Source of the DNA: Platerodrilus igneus
Taxonomy: Eukaryota; Arthropoda; Insecta; Coleoptera; Lycidae
Length of the DNA stretch: 64,000 nt
Assembly (NCBI GenBank): GCA_036346225.1
Contig: JARFIW010001452.1
Coordinates: 434,001 to 498,000, forward strand
Direction of reading: 5' to 3'
Both the position numbers and the translations under genes were made by a program. The notes under the pieces were generated by a model. That model searched no databases, was not told the origin of the DNA, and saw only the letters and a list, made by a program, of their open reading frames with translations. Positions 46,466 through 57,571 of the stretch are shown piece by piece (position 1 is the stretch's first letter; each line of letters opens with the position of its first letter).

Positions 46466-47003
46466 TGTAGCGGGCTACTACTAATGCGTTTAACTAATTT
46501 AAAACAAGTAGTAATAAAAGTCTTTATTACTCACGATTCACAAGCCTAATTAACAGTATATGCCTTATTTATAGATATTTTTTGACAAATTACAATGAAG
46601 CACTATCACACTATTGCTATTTACAAGCACTAATATCTTCTTAAACTAAATTCTTAACCATAGGTCTATTAACAACACTAACACTACTTTTTTATTTATT
46701 ACACTTTTGTTTATTTATGTATTCTACAAGCTGTCTGTACAATAGACAGGTTCACATAATATAAATTTATGTTTACTCTTGGATTCCCAAAAGCTTAACT
46801 ATTTCACTTTACACGATATAATTTATATTCGACATTCTGATATAGACTAAACTCTTACATTTATCAGCTGTCTTATATATAGCCTGAATTAAAATAGATG
46901 ATTCATTCTCTGGTATGTGCCCGAACATTCTCAGTTCCTAGAGAATATACATTGCTTACAGCGCTTGTTTCTTTGACGGGTTGCCTAATAGTAGCTCGTA
47001 ACA
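46466..47003 (-). mobile_element. LTR of an unidentified retrotransposon (538 bp)
   Basis: Ends TGTAGCGGGCTACTA (46466) and TAGTAGCTCGTAACA (47003) form an imperfect 15 bp inverted repeat beginning TG and ending CA. Immediately to the right, the minus strand reads AAAGAGGGGGCAG, a polypurine tract, so this is the 3' LTR of a minus-oriented element. On the element's strand, GTAATAAAGAC supplies a polyadenylation-like signal near its end. It is inserted in the BEL/Pao gag. Confidence 0.72.
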
Positions 47004-47480
47004 CTGCCCCCTCTTTAAAACCGTAACGTCTTGTAACTGTAAATACATTTTGACGCCAATTCGTTGACTGAAGACGGTATCGGCAGTTATCTTCTCTGGT
47101 GCATCCACCGCGTCGTTGGAAATAACAGTCAACACCCTTTTCTTGGTCTTGGTAGGCAACCGATTGATAGCAACAAACAAGGACCTAGACGTTGGTTCCC
47201 TGAAAAACTACTTCTAGCATATTTCGGACAATCCTCCAATCTAAGCGATCCGGTCCACAGCCTAGCTTGGGCACCGCTAATCTCATTACTTCATTTTCCA
47301 TCATCTGAGCCATATGATTCAGCAAAGCCTCCCATAGATGTCCATAACTAGGTCTCTGCCATGAAGAATTTTTGGTGACCAGATAGTAAACATAATGATT
47401 TTTATCCTGAAGAAAAACATACTACGCAGGAAACATACACACCACCTTATAAAACGACATATAGACTAAGAAGCATCAAA
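47004..47480 (-). other. Internal remnant adjoining the LTR
   Basis: Contains the polypurine tract at 47004-47018. On the minus strand a short frame (46956-47180) includes LPTKTKKRVLTVISNDAV, but it runs into the LTR. I do not recognise a domain. The boundary with the LINE fragment starting about 47484 is unclear. Confidence 0.35.
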
Positions 47481-47483
47481 TAC

Positions 47484-48115
47484 ATGACTCAAGAAAGTGA
47501 AACAGAGGGATTCGCGATAACGATACAAAACCAAACACATGGTCAACACACAGTCACCCCAACACAACAACAGGCTATGCAAGCAACTAATAGAAACAAT
47601 AGAACATATCACAAGCGCATGTCCATTACTAGCAAACACAATACATCAAAGGACATGACGACGCAGCAAAATAATACACCAACAACTAGCGCTACAACAC
47701 AAACTCGCAAAGGAACATACTTACAACACTATGTAAATACACTCTGCAAAAGATATTTAAAAACATACAAACTATACTGGAACAAAAGCATAATAATCGA
47801 GAAAACAACATCACACAATATTCCAGACATTACACTCATCCACAAACAAAAGAAATTCACACAACCATTAGAAATATCTATCTCAAATGCACTCAATGTA
47901 CACAAGAAGACAGAAGTAAAAATAGAAAAATACATATAACTAGCTGAAGAAATCAAAGATTTGTGACACCAAGATAAGGTAGAAACATCGCCAACCTTAT
48001 TATCAAGTACAGCAGTCATACCAAGCAACCTACAAAAATACATCCAAAAACTACAACTGCTTCCAAACACATTCATATACTCGACATTTGGAAATTTCTA
48101 AATGCATAATATAAC
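47484..48115 (+). pseudogene. C-terminus of a restriction-like-endonuclease LINE
   Basis: Reads GFAITIQNQ, then in a shifted frame an ETIEHITSACPLLANTIHQR block (47580-47660), as in the CCHC zinc region of early-branching LINEs. After a shift back: YKLYWNKSIIIEKTTSHNIP followed by DITLIHKQKKF and an LEISISNALNVHKKTEVKIE block. The PD-x-E arrangement is that of the restriction-like nuclease of R2/R4-type elements. VIPSNLQKYIQKLQLLPNTF near 48020-48080 matches the conserved extreme C-terminus. One zinc-binding Cys is lost; a stop at 47939 and frameshifts disable it. No RT is present upstream. Confidence 0.62.
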
Positions 48116-48284
48116 ATGTAGGTTAAAAAAAAGCATGTTTGACAACATTATGTGCTTATCTACGAAAAGCAGATAAGACTATCTGAAAAGAAAGTTTAAA
48201 AAAACAATAATAATAACAACCCTGGCTCAGAATAGCTTCGAGGTACTAGTTGTATGTAAGCGATCCTATACACTTACACAAATA

Positions 48285-48415
48285 CGCTCATAGACTCGCG
48301 CACGCTAGTACGCACGCAGGCGCGTACGCTTCCACACACAAGTACGCACATAGACACGCGCAGACGTGCGCACACAACACACACTCACAAACACACGTAC
48401 ACACAAGTAATCAAC
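48285..48415. repeat. CA/CG-rich alternating purine-pyrimidine tract
   Basis: Degenerate blocks of CACACA, ACGCGC and GCACAC with CACGTAC phrases. Much of it is strictly alternating purine-pyrimidine. CpG is frequent here, unlike the surroundings. No coding content. Confidence 0.7.
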
Positions 48416-48479
48416 TAGATTATTACTAGGTTATGCGTTCTATACGTATAGACGTATCTCCTTTTATAATGCCGTTAGA

Positions 48480-48930
48480 GTTCATTATTGAAAAATCTAG
48501 AAGCGCATTTAGAACATATTCCAACCTTGTTTTTTAATAAAATGGTATTTAATTTAATAACGAGATTTTCGGACAGATAATTATTTGGACACGAATTATT
48601 GCATCACATATTTTGTGATTTAGATTCTTTAATGCGCTATCTAAATGCAAAGTTACTATAGACGACAGTGATTTAGATTTCCGCAAAGGTTAGCATTAAT
48701 TTGACAACATTTAAGGTGAGATAATGGTAACACGTTTAAGATTAAGTACTTAATAAATAATCTTTTTGTTAACATCATGATCGCTAGCTGTTTTGACAAC
48801 AACAACAAAAGTATTTATTTTTTTAATTACTAAAAAATTCTAAAGTAGGTTAAAATTAAATAATCAAGTTGTTGGTTCTGAATGATTTCAGGATTGTACA
48901 AGGTTGTAGCTGTAATATTAACTCTTTGGT
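48480..48930. other. Paralogue of the 34.8-36.45 kb mariner flanks (empty site)
   Basis: Diverged copy of the sequence on both sides of the mariner-like element at 35048-36376. The TTAATGCG-TAT phrase at 48650 matches 34860, ATCTTTTTGTTAA at 48760 matches 34989, and AAAGTATTTA then TTT at 48800 matches the insertion point. AAAATTAAATAAT-AAG at 48861 matches 36414. The mariner is absent. Confidence 0.7.
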
Positions 48931-49124
48931 ATTTAGCCATGATTAGAATTGATAAAATCTAACACCCTCACTAGAAAAGTTACCATTTGGTGTGGTGTCA
49001 GAATTACTTTTCTGGTTTTTCCATATTTTTTCGAAAAATGCAGATTGGAAATGTTAACGGTTAAAGATGCCTTCAAATAATCAGAGGCTATGCAATTTAG
49101 TAGTTGAAGAACGAAGACGAAGGA

Positions 49125-49245
49125 ATTGAAAATATAATTCTTATGCAGGACGGAGTACCTCTTCACATTTGGAGACCGGTTAAAGGATTTTTGAGTAATG
49201 CTTCTTAAGATTGTGTAGTATGCAGGCATTTTGTAAGTCCATGTT
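49125..49245 (+). pseudogene. Possible Tc1/mariner transposase scrap
   Basis: Reads IENIILMQDGVPLHIWRPVK and GFLSNAS, resembling the MQDGAPPH block around the second catalytic D of DDE_3 transposases. Nothing convincing on either side. Confidence 0.3.
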
Positions 49246-49647
49246 CAACAAGAGCGAATTACTCGCTGTGAGGATATTTATGACTAGGTGCTTAGACACG
49301 GGGAGGATGTATGGATTAAAACTCAGTATTAGCAAACAATTGGTACGATTTTATTAGCAATTTTCTATATTGTCGTGGAAAATTTAAAGGAAAGCTTGAT
49401 AATTTTTCACCAAGAAAATACAGACCAATTTAAACACTTGTGGTAATCAATTTGGACAATCATATCCCTCTATTCTATTACTTAAACAATTAAACTTCCC
49501 TATATTTGGTATTAGTTTGATTTATTCAAATATATAGAACATTTTTAAATCTATGTCTACTTTAATACAATACAGCAAAAAACAAGTTGAAAATGCAAGG
49601 CATTGTCGCAACGAACTTCCAAATGTAGACTTACTTTAAAACAATTT

Positions 49648-49950
49648 ATGTATCGCACATTAATTTTGGACCTATTTGAAATTTTTAATAAAATTAATTC
49701 CCGGGGAGTCGGGTATCCGTGGTCAGATTTTGGGGGTACCATATTTCGACTCAGCTATGTTAGGAGAGTCCAAATATGTATCGCACATTAATTTTGGACC
49801 TATTTGAAATTTTTGATAAAAATTAATTCCCCGGGGGGGGGGTCGGGTATCCGTGGTCAGATTTTGTGGGGGGTACCATATTTCGACTCAGCTATGTTAG
49901 GGGAGTCCAAATATGTATCGCACATTAATTTTGGACCTATTTGAAATTTT
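49648..49950. repeat. ~135 bp tandem repeat, 2.3 copies
   Basis: Units start ATGTATCGCACATTAATTTT at 49648, 49776 and 49913 (third truncated after about 40 bp). Each unit has an AT-rich first half and a CCCGG / GGGGG-rich second half with TATCCGTGGTCAGATTTTG. Differences between units are mainly G-run length (one to several extra G) and single substitutions. Confidence 0.88.
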
Positions 49951-50150
49951 TTTTTTCCCGACGGAATATCGCGGGGGCACGGCGCCCCCGTGGCCCGATT
50001 TTAACTGACATCAAAACTTAAGCTCTGGACACCGAGCTGAATCGATTGATGTATCACACATTGATGTCCGACCATTAGAAAGGCTTCGGACGGACGGACA
50101 GACGGACGACAAATCGATTTCATAAACGAACGAAGTTCGTTGATTATTAA
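49951..50150. other. GC-rich segment with CGGA array
   Basis: Starts with a GGGGGCACGGCGCCCCCG palindrome near 49973 and later contains CGGACGGACGGACAGACGG (50087-50107). A short inverted phrase AACGAACGAAGTTCGTT lies near 50126. Looks like the terminal part of a DNA transposon; its superfamily is not assignable. Confidence 0.4.
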
Positions 50151-50469
50151 AATAACATAAATCCGAGATTTTATACAAGATATGTCGATTAATTCATTAA
50201 TAGTTATTATCATAGATTAATAGGTTAACTACACTAATTTAAAACGTTTATCCTAGACTAAATTTTACCACTGAAATAGATAATAAATAAGATACATCCT
50301 TTTAAATATAACCCTAACAAGAGGATTCATTACAGTACTACTTATCAGCACAAGAAACTTGTGCGTACCTAATTTCAACTTTAATAGTCCGGCAAAATTT
50401 AAAATTGGACTAATAGAAAATATCATGCATCCTGTATTTAAAAATTTGCCGATACAGAAATCGACACTC

Positions 50470-53400
50470 TAAACGCACCTGCACCCTGAAGAGGTTCTAA
50501 AATACCAGAACAGGTAGAATGGCTTGCATGTTTGCGTAACTTAAAGACCCGCACTATAGGTTTAATTAAATTAAAGCAGACTCTAACGAGGAACCAATCT
50601 AAGACAGGTCCCCGAAAGAGGGTAATAGCTCTTTCGTTTCTTAAAGTGGCAGAGATCATACGGGCGGTATGGTAGCAGTACTGCCATGTAGAAAGGAACA
50701 AAAAATCACCACATGAGCTCCTAAGTACAGAGCTTACCCTCATTCGGATCTCTGGTAGGGGACTAATAGGAAAGTTATGATCGGCAAGCTCAACAGGAAG
50801 AAAAGACGAACCGGGAACATCTTACGGGCCGAGGTGTGGAAAGCTAGAAACATTAATCGAGTAGGTAAACGAGAGAATTTTAAACTGGAAACGGATAGGT
50901 CAACACTAGATACAGTAGAGATTAGCAAAGTTCTGTGGTGAGAGGTGCGGAACTTTTGGAGCAGAGAGGCTAAGTCATACAAGATCGGAAAAAGAAAATA
51001 TGGATGGGAGCAGTCATATGAGAAAAGATAGGACTGTGTTTAGAAAACTACTGACAAACGAACAAAAGAGTACCTATAGATTAGAATCTAAACCGGTAAA
51101 TACGGTAATAATACAAGTTTACATACCCGCCTTTAGCTACAGTGAGGAAGATGTAGAAGCGATCTACAAAGATATCGAAGCATACGATTCGTAAAAGGGC
51201 ATGAAAATTTAATAACTACGGGAGATTGTAATGCATTGGTAGGTGAGGGTATGGACGAAACGGAAGTACGTATATTCGGTTAGGCTCTAGAAACGATATG
51301 GAAAATAGACTGGTAGAATTTTACGTCAATAACACCTTAACCATCACAAACACATTATTTCAACATCATGCTAGAAAACGAAACACATGGATGATGCCAG
51401 GAGACATATGGAGATATCAAATACATTGCATTTTTGTTAGACAGTAATTTAGGAATGAAGTAGAAGACAGTAGAAGCTATCCAGAAACAGATATAGACAC
51501 TAACCACAACATGGAATTATGAAAACGGTGCTTAAATTAAAATTTAACATTTGGAAAAAAAAAGGTTAAAGGCACTTATAATTTAAGAAACTAAAAGATA
51601 CGGGAGCCCACAAAAGATACGAGGAAAAGTCAAACAATTGGTTGAACGACTTCGGGAAAAGTTCTGATACCAAGGAAGTAGGAACAGAATTGAATAACAA
51701 TAAGTTCAGCTTAGACATGGCGGCTAGTGATATTCTGCGGTATAAGCAAATACAAAACAAAGACCATGGGTAATCAAGGATATACTGAATTTAATGAAAA
51801 AAAGGCGAACATGCACAAACAGATCAGAAGAAGTAGGGAACAGAGACATAGACCCATAAAATAGGAAATTATTGATGCAAATACGAAAAACAGACGAAGC
51901 ATACGAATGGATAGAAAGCCAGCAAAAATACAAGAAGCGCAGGCGGAGACCTAATTTAGGAAATATATAGAAAGTGGTTAGGTGACAGGAATATGTAGGG
52001 AATTTGTATGTACGACAAAAACTGGAGGCACTAGAACAGGAAACAGACATTGTATAGGATGACTAACAGATGAGTTTGAACTAGCATTAAATGGTCTAAA
52101 AAATATTAGGACGCCGGGTATAGATAAAGTGCAAGCTAAAAATCTAACGCTGGACAAGCAGTAATCCAACGACTATCTCTTCAACTTGTAACTTATATAT
52201 TGACGAGATACCCAAATAACACGATAGTCACTTTACCAAAGAAGAAGGATAAGGAAAGGTGAAAATTTTCAAATAATAAGTTTAAAACAGTTCACGTACC
52301 AAAAATATTAACTAGAATTGTACAAACACGGCTGGAATAGCGGGTTGAAAAAATAGTAGAAGGTGAATTTGGATTTGGGAAAAATAGAGGAACACAGAAA
52401 ATCATTTTAGCTCTAAAGGTGATAGGGAGAAAACAATAGGTTCAGCTTAGACATGGCGCCTAGGGATATTCTGCGTTATAAACAAAAACAAGACAAAAAC
52501 CATGGGTTGCCAAGGATATACTGAAATTAATGAAAGAAAGGCGAATATACACAAACAGATCAGAAGAAGTAAGGCTTGTAGATCTGTAAAAAGCATTCGA
52601 CAATGTGAAATAAAGAGATAGGAATGTGTTATAAGGATAGACGGATAGTACATAGCTTATACAAATAGAAATCAGTGGTAATAGAATTCGAGCAGGACGT
52701 AATGAATTTTTAACTCGTATATTAAAGATGCAATGAATACTGTCAAATGCAGAAATATATTGGGAATTATTATGCATGGACAAACGCTTGATATGCTTGG
52801 ATTTGCAGATGATAGAGCGGTATTAGCATATATAGAGGAGGACTTGGAAGTAACTCTTAATAAAATGGAAAGCGAAGTAAGAGAGAGCAATGATATGAAA
52901 ATTAACAAAATAAAACTAAACTAGTATATAAAAAGTGGAAAAATATATCAAAAATCAGAACACAAATAGGAAACGTGAATTTACAAGAAGTTAAGGATTT
53001 CAAATAAACCCAAGGCGCCAAATAACGCAAAATGAAAAAAGTGCAAAAGATATATAACAAAGATTAGCACAAAGTGCTGGTGAAATTAATAAGAAAAAGC
53101 AACTACTATGTAAGATCACAAATACAAAAACAAGGAGAACATATGCGTGGAGCAAGGAGTCTACTGTTGCAAAACGTGGTCAGTAGGAGAGCGGACAGAA
53201 AAAAGACAGAAGTCTTTGAAATCTGGTACTACAGGCGTATGATAAAGATATTATGGACAGACAAAGTTAAGTAAAAAGAAGCACTAGAAATGGTAAGAGA
53301 AGAAACAAATATATGGAAAACAATAAAAAAATAGAAAAGATGGGATGATAAGACCTATTCTAGGACTTGAGGGAATAGTGCGAAATATATAACTTGCAGA

Positions 53401-53560
53401 GAAAGGGAAAAAGTGAGGTTGAAGTAAACCTAGATTAGACCATTGCACACAGATAGTGAAACATGTAGGCTGTAGGAATTTTAGGAAAGTGTGTAGGTTA
53501 GCGCAGAAGAGGAAACAATGGAGTTACGCGTCCAATAAGTTGCAGGACTGAAAACCTGAT
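50470..53560 (+). mobile_element. RTE LINE, longest copy
   Basis: Spans leader to 3' end. The leader (50485-50980) matches copy 1. Endonuclease: LESKPVNTVIIQVYIPAFSY and VEAIYKDIEA (51070-51190), then LITTGDCNALVGEGMDE (family GDFNA). First RT block near 52080-52140 (LALNGLKNIRTPGIDKVQA). An RT stretch near 52330-52440 is followed by a duplicated internal segment, then a DLEKAFDNV-like block near 52580. LDMLGFADDRAVLAYIEE (52790) keeps a FADD catalytic pair. The C-terminal EVFEIWYYRRMIKILWTDKV lies near 53210-53270, and the end GCRNFRKVC-LAQKRKQW near 53470-53525. Many stops. It shows the full-length order for the family, about 3.1 kb including the 133 bp duplication. Confidence 0.82.
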
Positions 53561-55335
53561 GATGAAGTGTTAGTGAAAAACATAGTGAACCAATTAGAAA
53601 TCGCAAAAACATCCAACAAACCACAAGAAACAAGCAGCATTAAAAACATCCCTGCTAAATATGCGCTTTTATCCCTTATTTAATTACATGAAATTCAAAA
53701 GTTTTATAAAGGCAGCCTATTTTAACTGCAACAATTTGAAATTTTTTATGAATCTGACATAAAACAGTTAATGCTAACATTTAACAGAAGTAATTAAATA
53801 GCTGGCGATGCTGTAAATAAAATTCTGATTGGACCAACAGATCAATGATTGTTATTAAAAAAAACTTATCTAAATAATATAAATAACTTTTCAAAGAAAC
53901 TCTTTGTTTTCGAACGAATCTTGCAGAACCTTAGCAAACAACTATGTTGAATATATGCATAATTTTAAACAATAAATATAATTGTACGTCCGAATTAAAA
54001 TTCCCAAAAATAGTTTCAGTTGATGCTATCAAAAATTTCCCAATAAATTTATGCTGAAACTTATTACGTAAACATTAAACGCCTATTTTTAATATTAGAA
54101 AAAGTTAATATTATGCTGAACAAATAAACCTGCATAAATAAGAATCTTTAAAAATCACTATACTCTTCAAACGAGATACACAAAGAAATACAGCACGTTT
54201 TCCATTTAAATGCAACTCCTTTAATTAAAACGTTGACGCAATTTAATTCAGAACCTTATAATGAAAAAAAAGTAGTTGATTGCTCTTAATTAAATCATTT
54301 AACGATTTTGGACAAGGATAAGATTGCTTGCGAAAATAAAGACATTTTTTTTTAATAAATAGTTCTTTCTAAGGTGGTAAAGTGTAATTAGGATCACCTT
54401 AAACACAAATTTATTTATTCAAAAATCTAATACGATTTTGTCAAATACAAATAGGCCTAACTTTTAAAATATGCTAGTAATTAGTCTCGAATAAAAAACT
54501 ATTTATACAAAACATTTTCTATATATGAACTCATCCTCCTAATCACAAATCAAGCCACTACAATTCACTGAACACATACTGCAATAACGCATAACTAGTT
54601 GTAGAACTGTTTGACAATGATAACAAAACCAAAGTTCCAATTCATACTTTTTGAACTTTTCGAAGATTGATTTTCGATATTAAAAATATCCTTAGTTACA
54701 TACTGTGTTTTGTAATTAACAGCCTTGGTCCCTACCTTTAGAGACTTTTAAATGTAAACCTGGTGTTTTTAAAAAATTTTCAAAAGATTTTTTTTCGTAA
54801 CCTGTAGTTGTGATGGACCTGACGCCCTAGATACAAATGCTTCTATTGCTGTGTTTTTTGATTTTGATTCAAAAATTCAGTCGCGTATTTAGTTTTATTG
54901 TTCGTTCCAGCCTCATCATTTCTTTGAATATCTTTTGAAATAAGTTTTAGCCTTAGAACGAAAAAAGTAAATCGCTTTTATCATTCAAAAGAATCTTGTT
55001 CCACAGGTCTTGCGTCAATCTTCCAGTATTATAACTTTTTTCAGTATATTTGAAATCAGCTTTAGTCTTAGAGTAGAAAAAAATATATCCCGTCCATCAG
55101 AAAGATAACCTTTTTCATGACACTTGACACGTTGCTCAGCTTGGGTGTTTCCTTTTAAACAAGGTTTCGTAGCAATTCTTGCAGCGGTATCCTTTTTTTT
55201 TGAGTGGGATAAAATTGAAAGGTTAGATTCGTATCGGGGCGTACTCCACGAATTCACTTTTGTTGTAGGGATGATTAACCTAAGCGATGAAGGAACTATT
55301 ATCAAATTTTCAAAGCCGTATTAGCAACCTGTTTT
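53561..55335. other. No gene recognised
   Basis: AT-rich. Around 54900-55095 a ~110 bp phrase (TGAAAT-AG-TTTAG-CTTAGA) occurs twice in direct orientation with strong divergence. The minus-strand 96-codon frame 55015-55305 spans one of these; I do not recognise its product. Confidence 0.4.
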
Positions 55336-55475
55336 TGGAAAGGTTTACTTCAGTCGACGTCTTGGTGAGGATAATATTCTTAAAAATGTTTCAGAACAAC
55401 TTTTTTTTACAATTTATACGTTGTGTTAATTTACTAACTGATGATAACCATTTAGTGAACATTCATTTATATTAT
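55336..55475 (+). mobile_element. Degenerate relative of the hammerhead-carrying element
   Basis: TTACTTCAG, then TTGGTGAGGATAATATTCTT, then a TTTCAGAACAAC block followed by a T-run mirrors hairpin 2 and the poly-T of the 18,990 element. CTAACTGATGATAACCATTTAGTG (in two parts, 55437-55460) mirrors its hammerhead region, with the stem partly kept and the GAAA lost. No terminal repeats found. Confidence 0.55.
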
Positions 55476-56621
55476 GATGAAGGGTTTTCGTTTTTCCAAT
55501 TCAATATATTAATTTAATACAACGTAAATAACTGCTAGTGGATAATGATGACTTACTATTAATAAAAGCCTCTATTCCAGCATCTCCCTAAAATTGCCAA
55601 ATTCTATTTTTAAGTTTCAAATAATACCGCTTTAAATTATATAGTAAACAAAAATTAAAGTTATTATTAACCCCTATTCCAATACTATTTATCAAACCGC
55701 TCGTTTAAGAAATGCACCCTGATTGATTTCTAATATAAGTAATTCCAAATAGTTACTGCATATGACTTATTTATCTAGAGATATTCCCGTTCAATCCTCC
55801 AAACCTTAGAATATTACATTCAACGACGTAATCCCCGTAGTACCTGATATGGACATTTTTTGGGAGACATTCAGCATATTAGGAAATCGGAAATGAAATA
55901 CTTGTTATTTCATATACTATGAACTCAAGTAACCAATTACATTAATTCGCAAATATTTTGTGCAAAAATATTCTGTGGTTATCTACAACAATCATCTAAG
56001 ATTATATATAATAAATATAATAGAAAAACTACTTTAAACAGTTATGAATAAATTGCTAACCATACTTCTTAATATTCTTGCAAGCTTTGTAAATTGTAAT
56101 AGTTCAATATCGGTATCACTATCAATATTTTAGAACTCGAAGTAAATACGTAGCTACAATCAAGGACTACAATACATTATTTCTTGAACGTGTGCAGTGC
56201 AATATGCGCCCATATTTGACTATATCAATGAATCTAAATCTGAGTATTCAAGAACCTAACCCTGCATTTTGATCACTTTCAATTATTTCAATATAGAAAT
56301 TACGTAAGTCTTCTAATTTTAAACGTAAATAAAATTGATATAAAATTATTTATATAATGTTAATAGTTTAGGTATATTAATTCTATGAAAGGCTACATAG
56401 CTCTTCCTTATATAAACTAATTAAACAATACAATAGAAATGATCATTGTAGCATTGCATTAAAAGTAGGAATTTATTTTGTTGTAGACATATTTTAGGGA
56501 AATTTATTGAAAAGACGAATGCGAAGTTTGAAAAAAGATTTAAAATTAATTATTTACAATTATACGCTAAAGATGTTATATTATATAAAGGATTAAATTT
56601 TAAAATTTCCTTTTAGATGCT
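55476..56621. other. No gene recognised
   Basis: AT-rich sequence up to the target duplication of the hAT element. No coding motif or repeat seen. Confidence 0.45.
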
Positions 56622-57571
56622 CTAATAGCCAAGGCCGCCCACAAATGGGGTCAATGGGGGTCGCTTGACCCCCTGAATATGTTCCTTTGGTTTTTTTTTT
56701 CGTTAGAAATCGCAACACAAAGTGCACCTTCACTAGAGATTGAAGAAGATTACGATTTCACTATCGGTTATACTATTGTTTAAAAATAAAGTAAACCTAA
56801 ATGTTAAGATTACACTACAGGTATGCCTATTGTCTAACTATAAATAGACCGACTTTGTATGTCATTTTAAGCAGGAAATGCGAATTAATGCGATTACCTT
56901 ACAATAGTAACTCTAACCGCCTATAACAAAACTGTTATTTTCATTCTTTAATATCTAATATCTTTACCCTGAAAGTTTCTATTCAAACGAAATATAAATA
57001 AAGGCTTTCATAATGGTTTCTTTCTTATTGTACATGTTCAGGTACTCTATAACTAAAACTTTGGAATGTTCTACAAATGTCTCAGTATGTTCTATTCTGA
57101 GAAAAAATATATTCTTTATCTATAACAGTAAAGTACATCTATATCTTCAGTGACTTCCGTTTGTATTCAGTGTTTTTCGAATGCGGTGTACTTTTAAGTT
57201 GTGACTTAGGAAACTTTATCTGACTGTTGAATTAGTAGAAGACGTGTATGTTGATAGATATTGATTGGTCATTTTCCTTGTAGTTATTGTTATCAGTGTT
57301 GATAAGTAGTGTAGTTACTGGTTTTTGTTTTTAAAGAAGGCCGAAGATTGCAGTTGCAGTTTAGTTACGGATAGGATAGCAGTAAGTACTAGTGTACCTA
57401 ATGCGTGAGAATACATATTTAAAAATAATATTTATTTGCAATTGGGAGATTCTTATTTATTTTCTTTAAAGTCTATTTGATTAACAAATCTCTCCTTTTG
57501 AAGTATCAGAAAAGTAAAGCGTGTTATTTTTTTTCAGAAATTCAGATCTAAGATCAGTAACAATACCAACA

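Noticed and set aside
47484..47939. 151-codon frame as a host gene
   Set aside because: Its motifs match the C-terminus of restriction-like-endonuclease LINEs, and an adjoining frame supplies the missing zinc region.
55015..55305. 96-codon minus-strand frame as a possible host exon
   Set aside because: No recognised domain, no visible splice structure, and part of it lies in a diverged local duplication.
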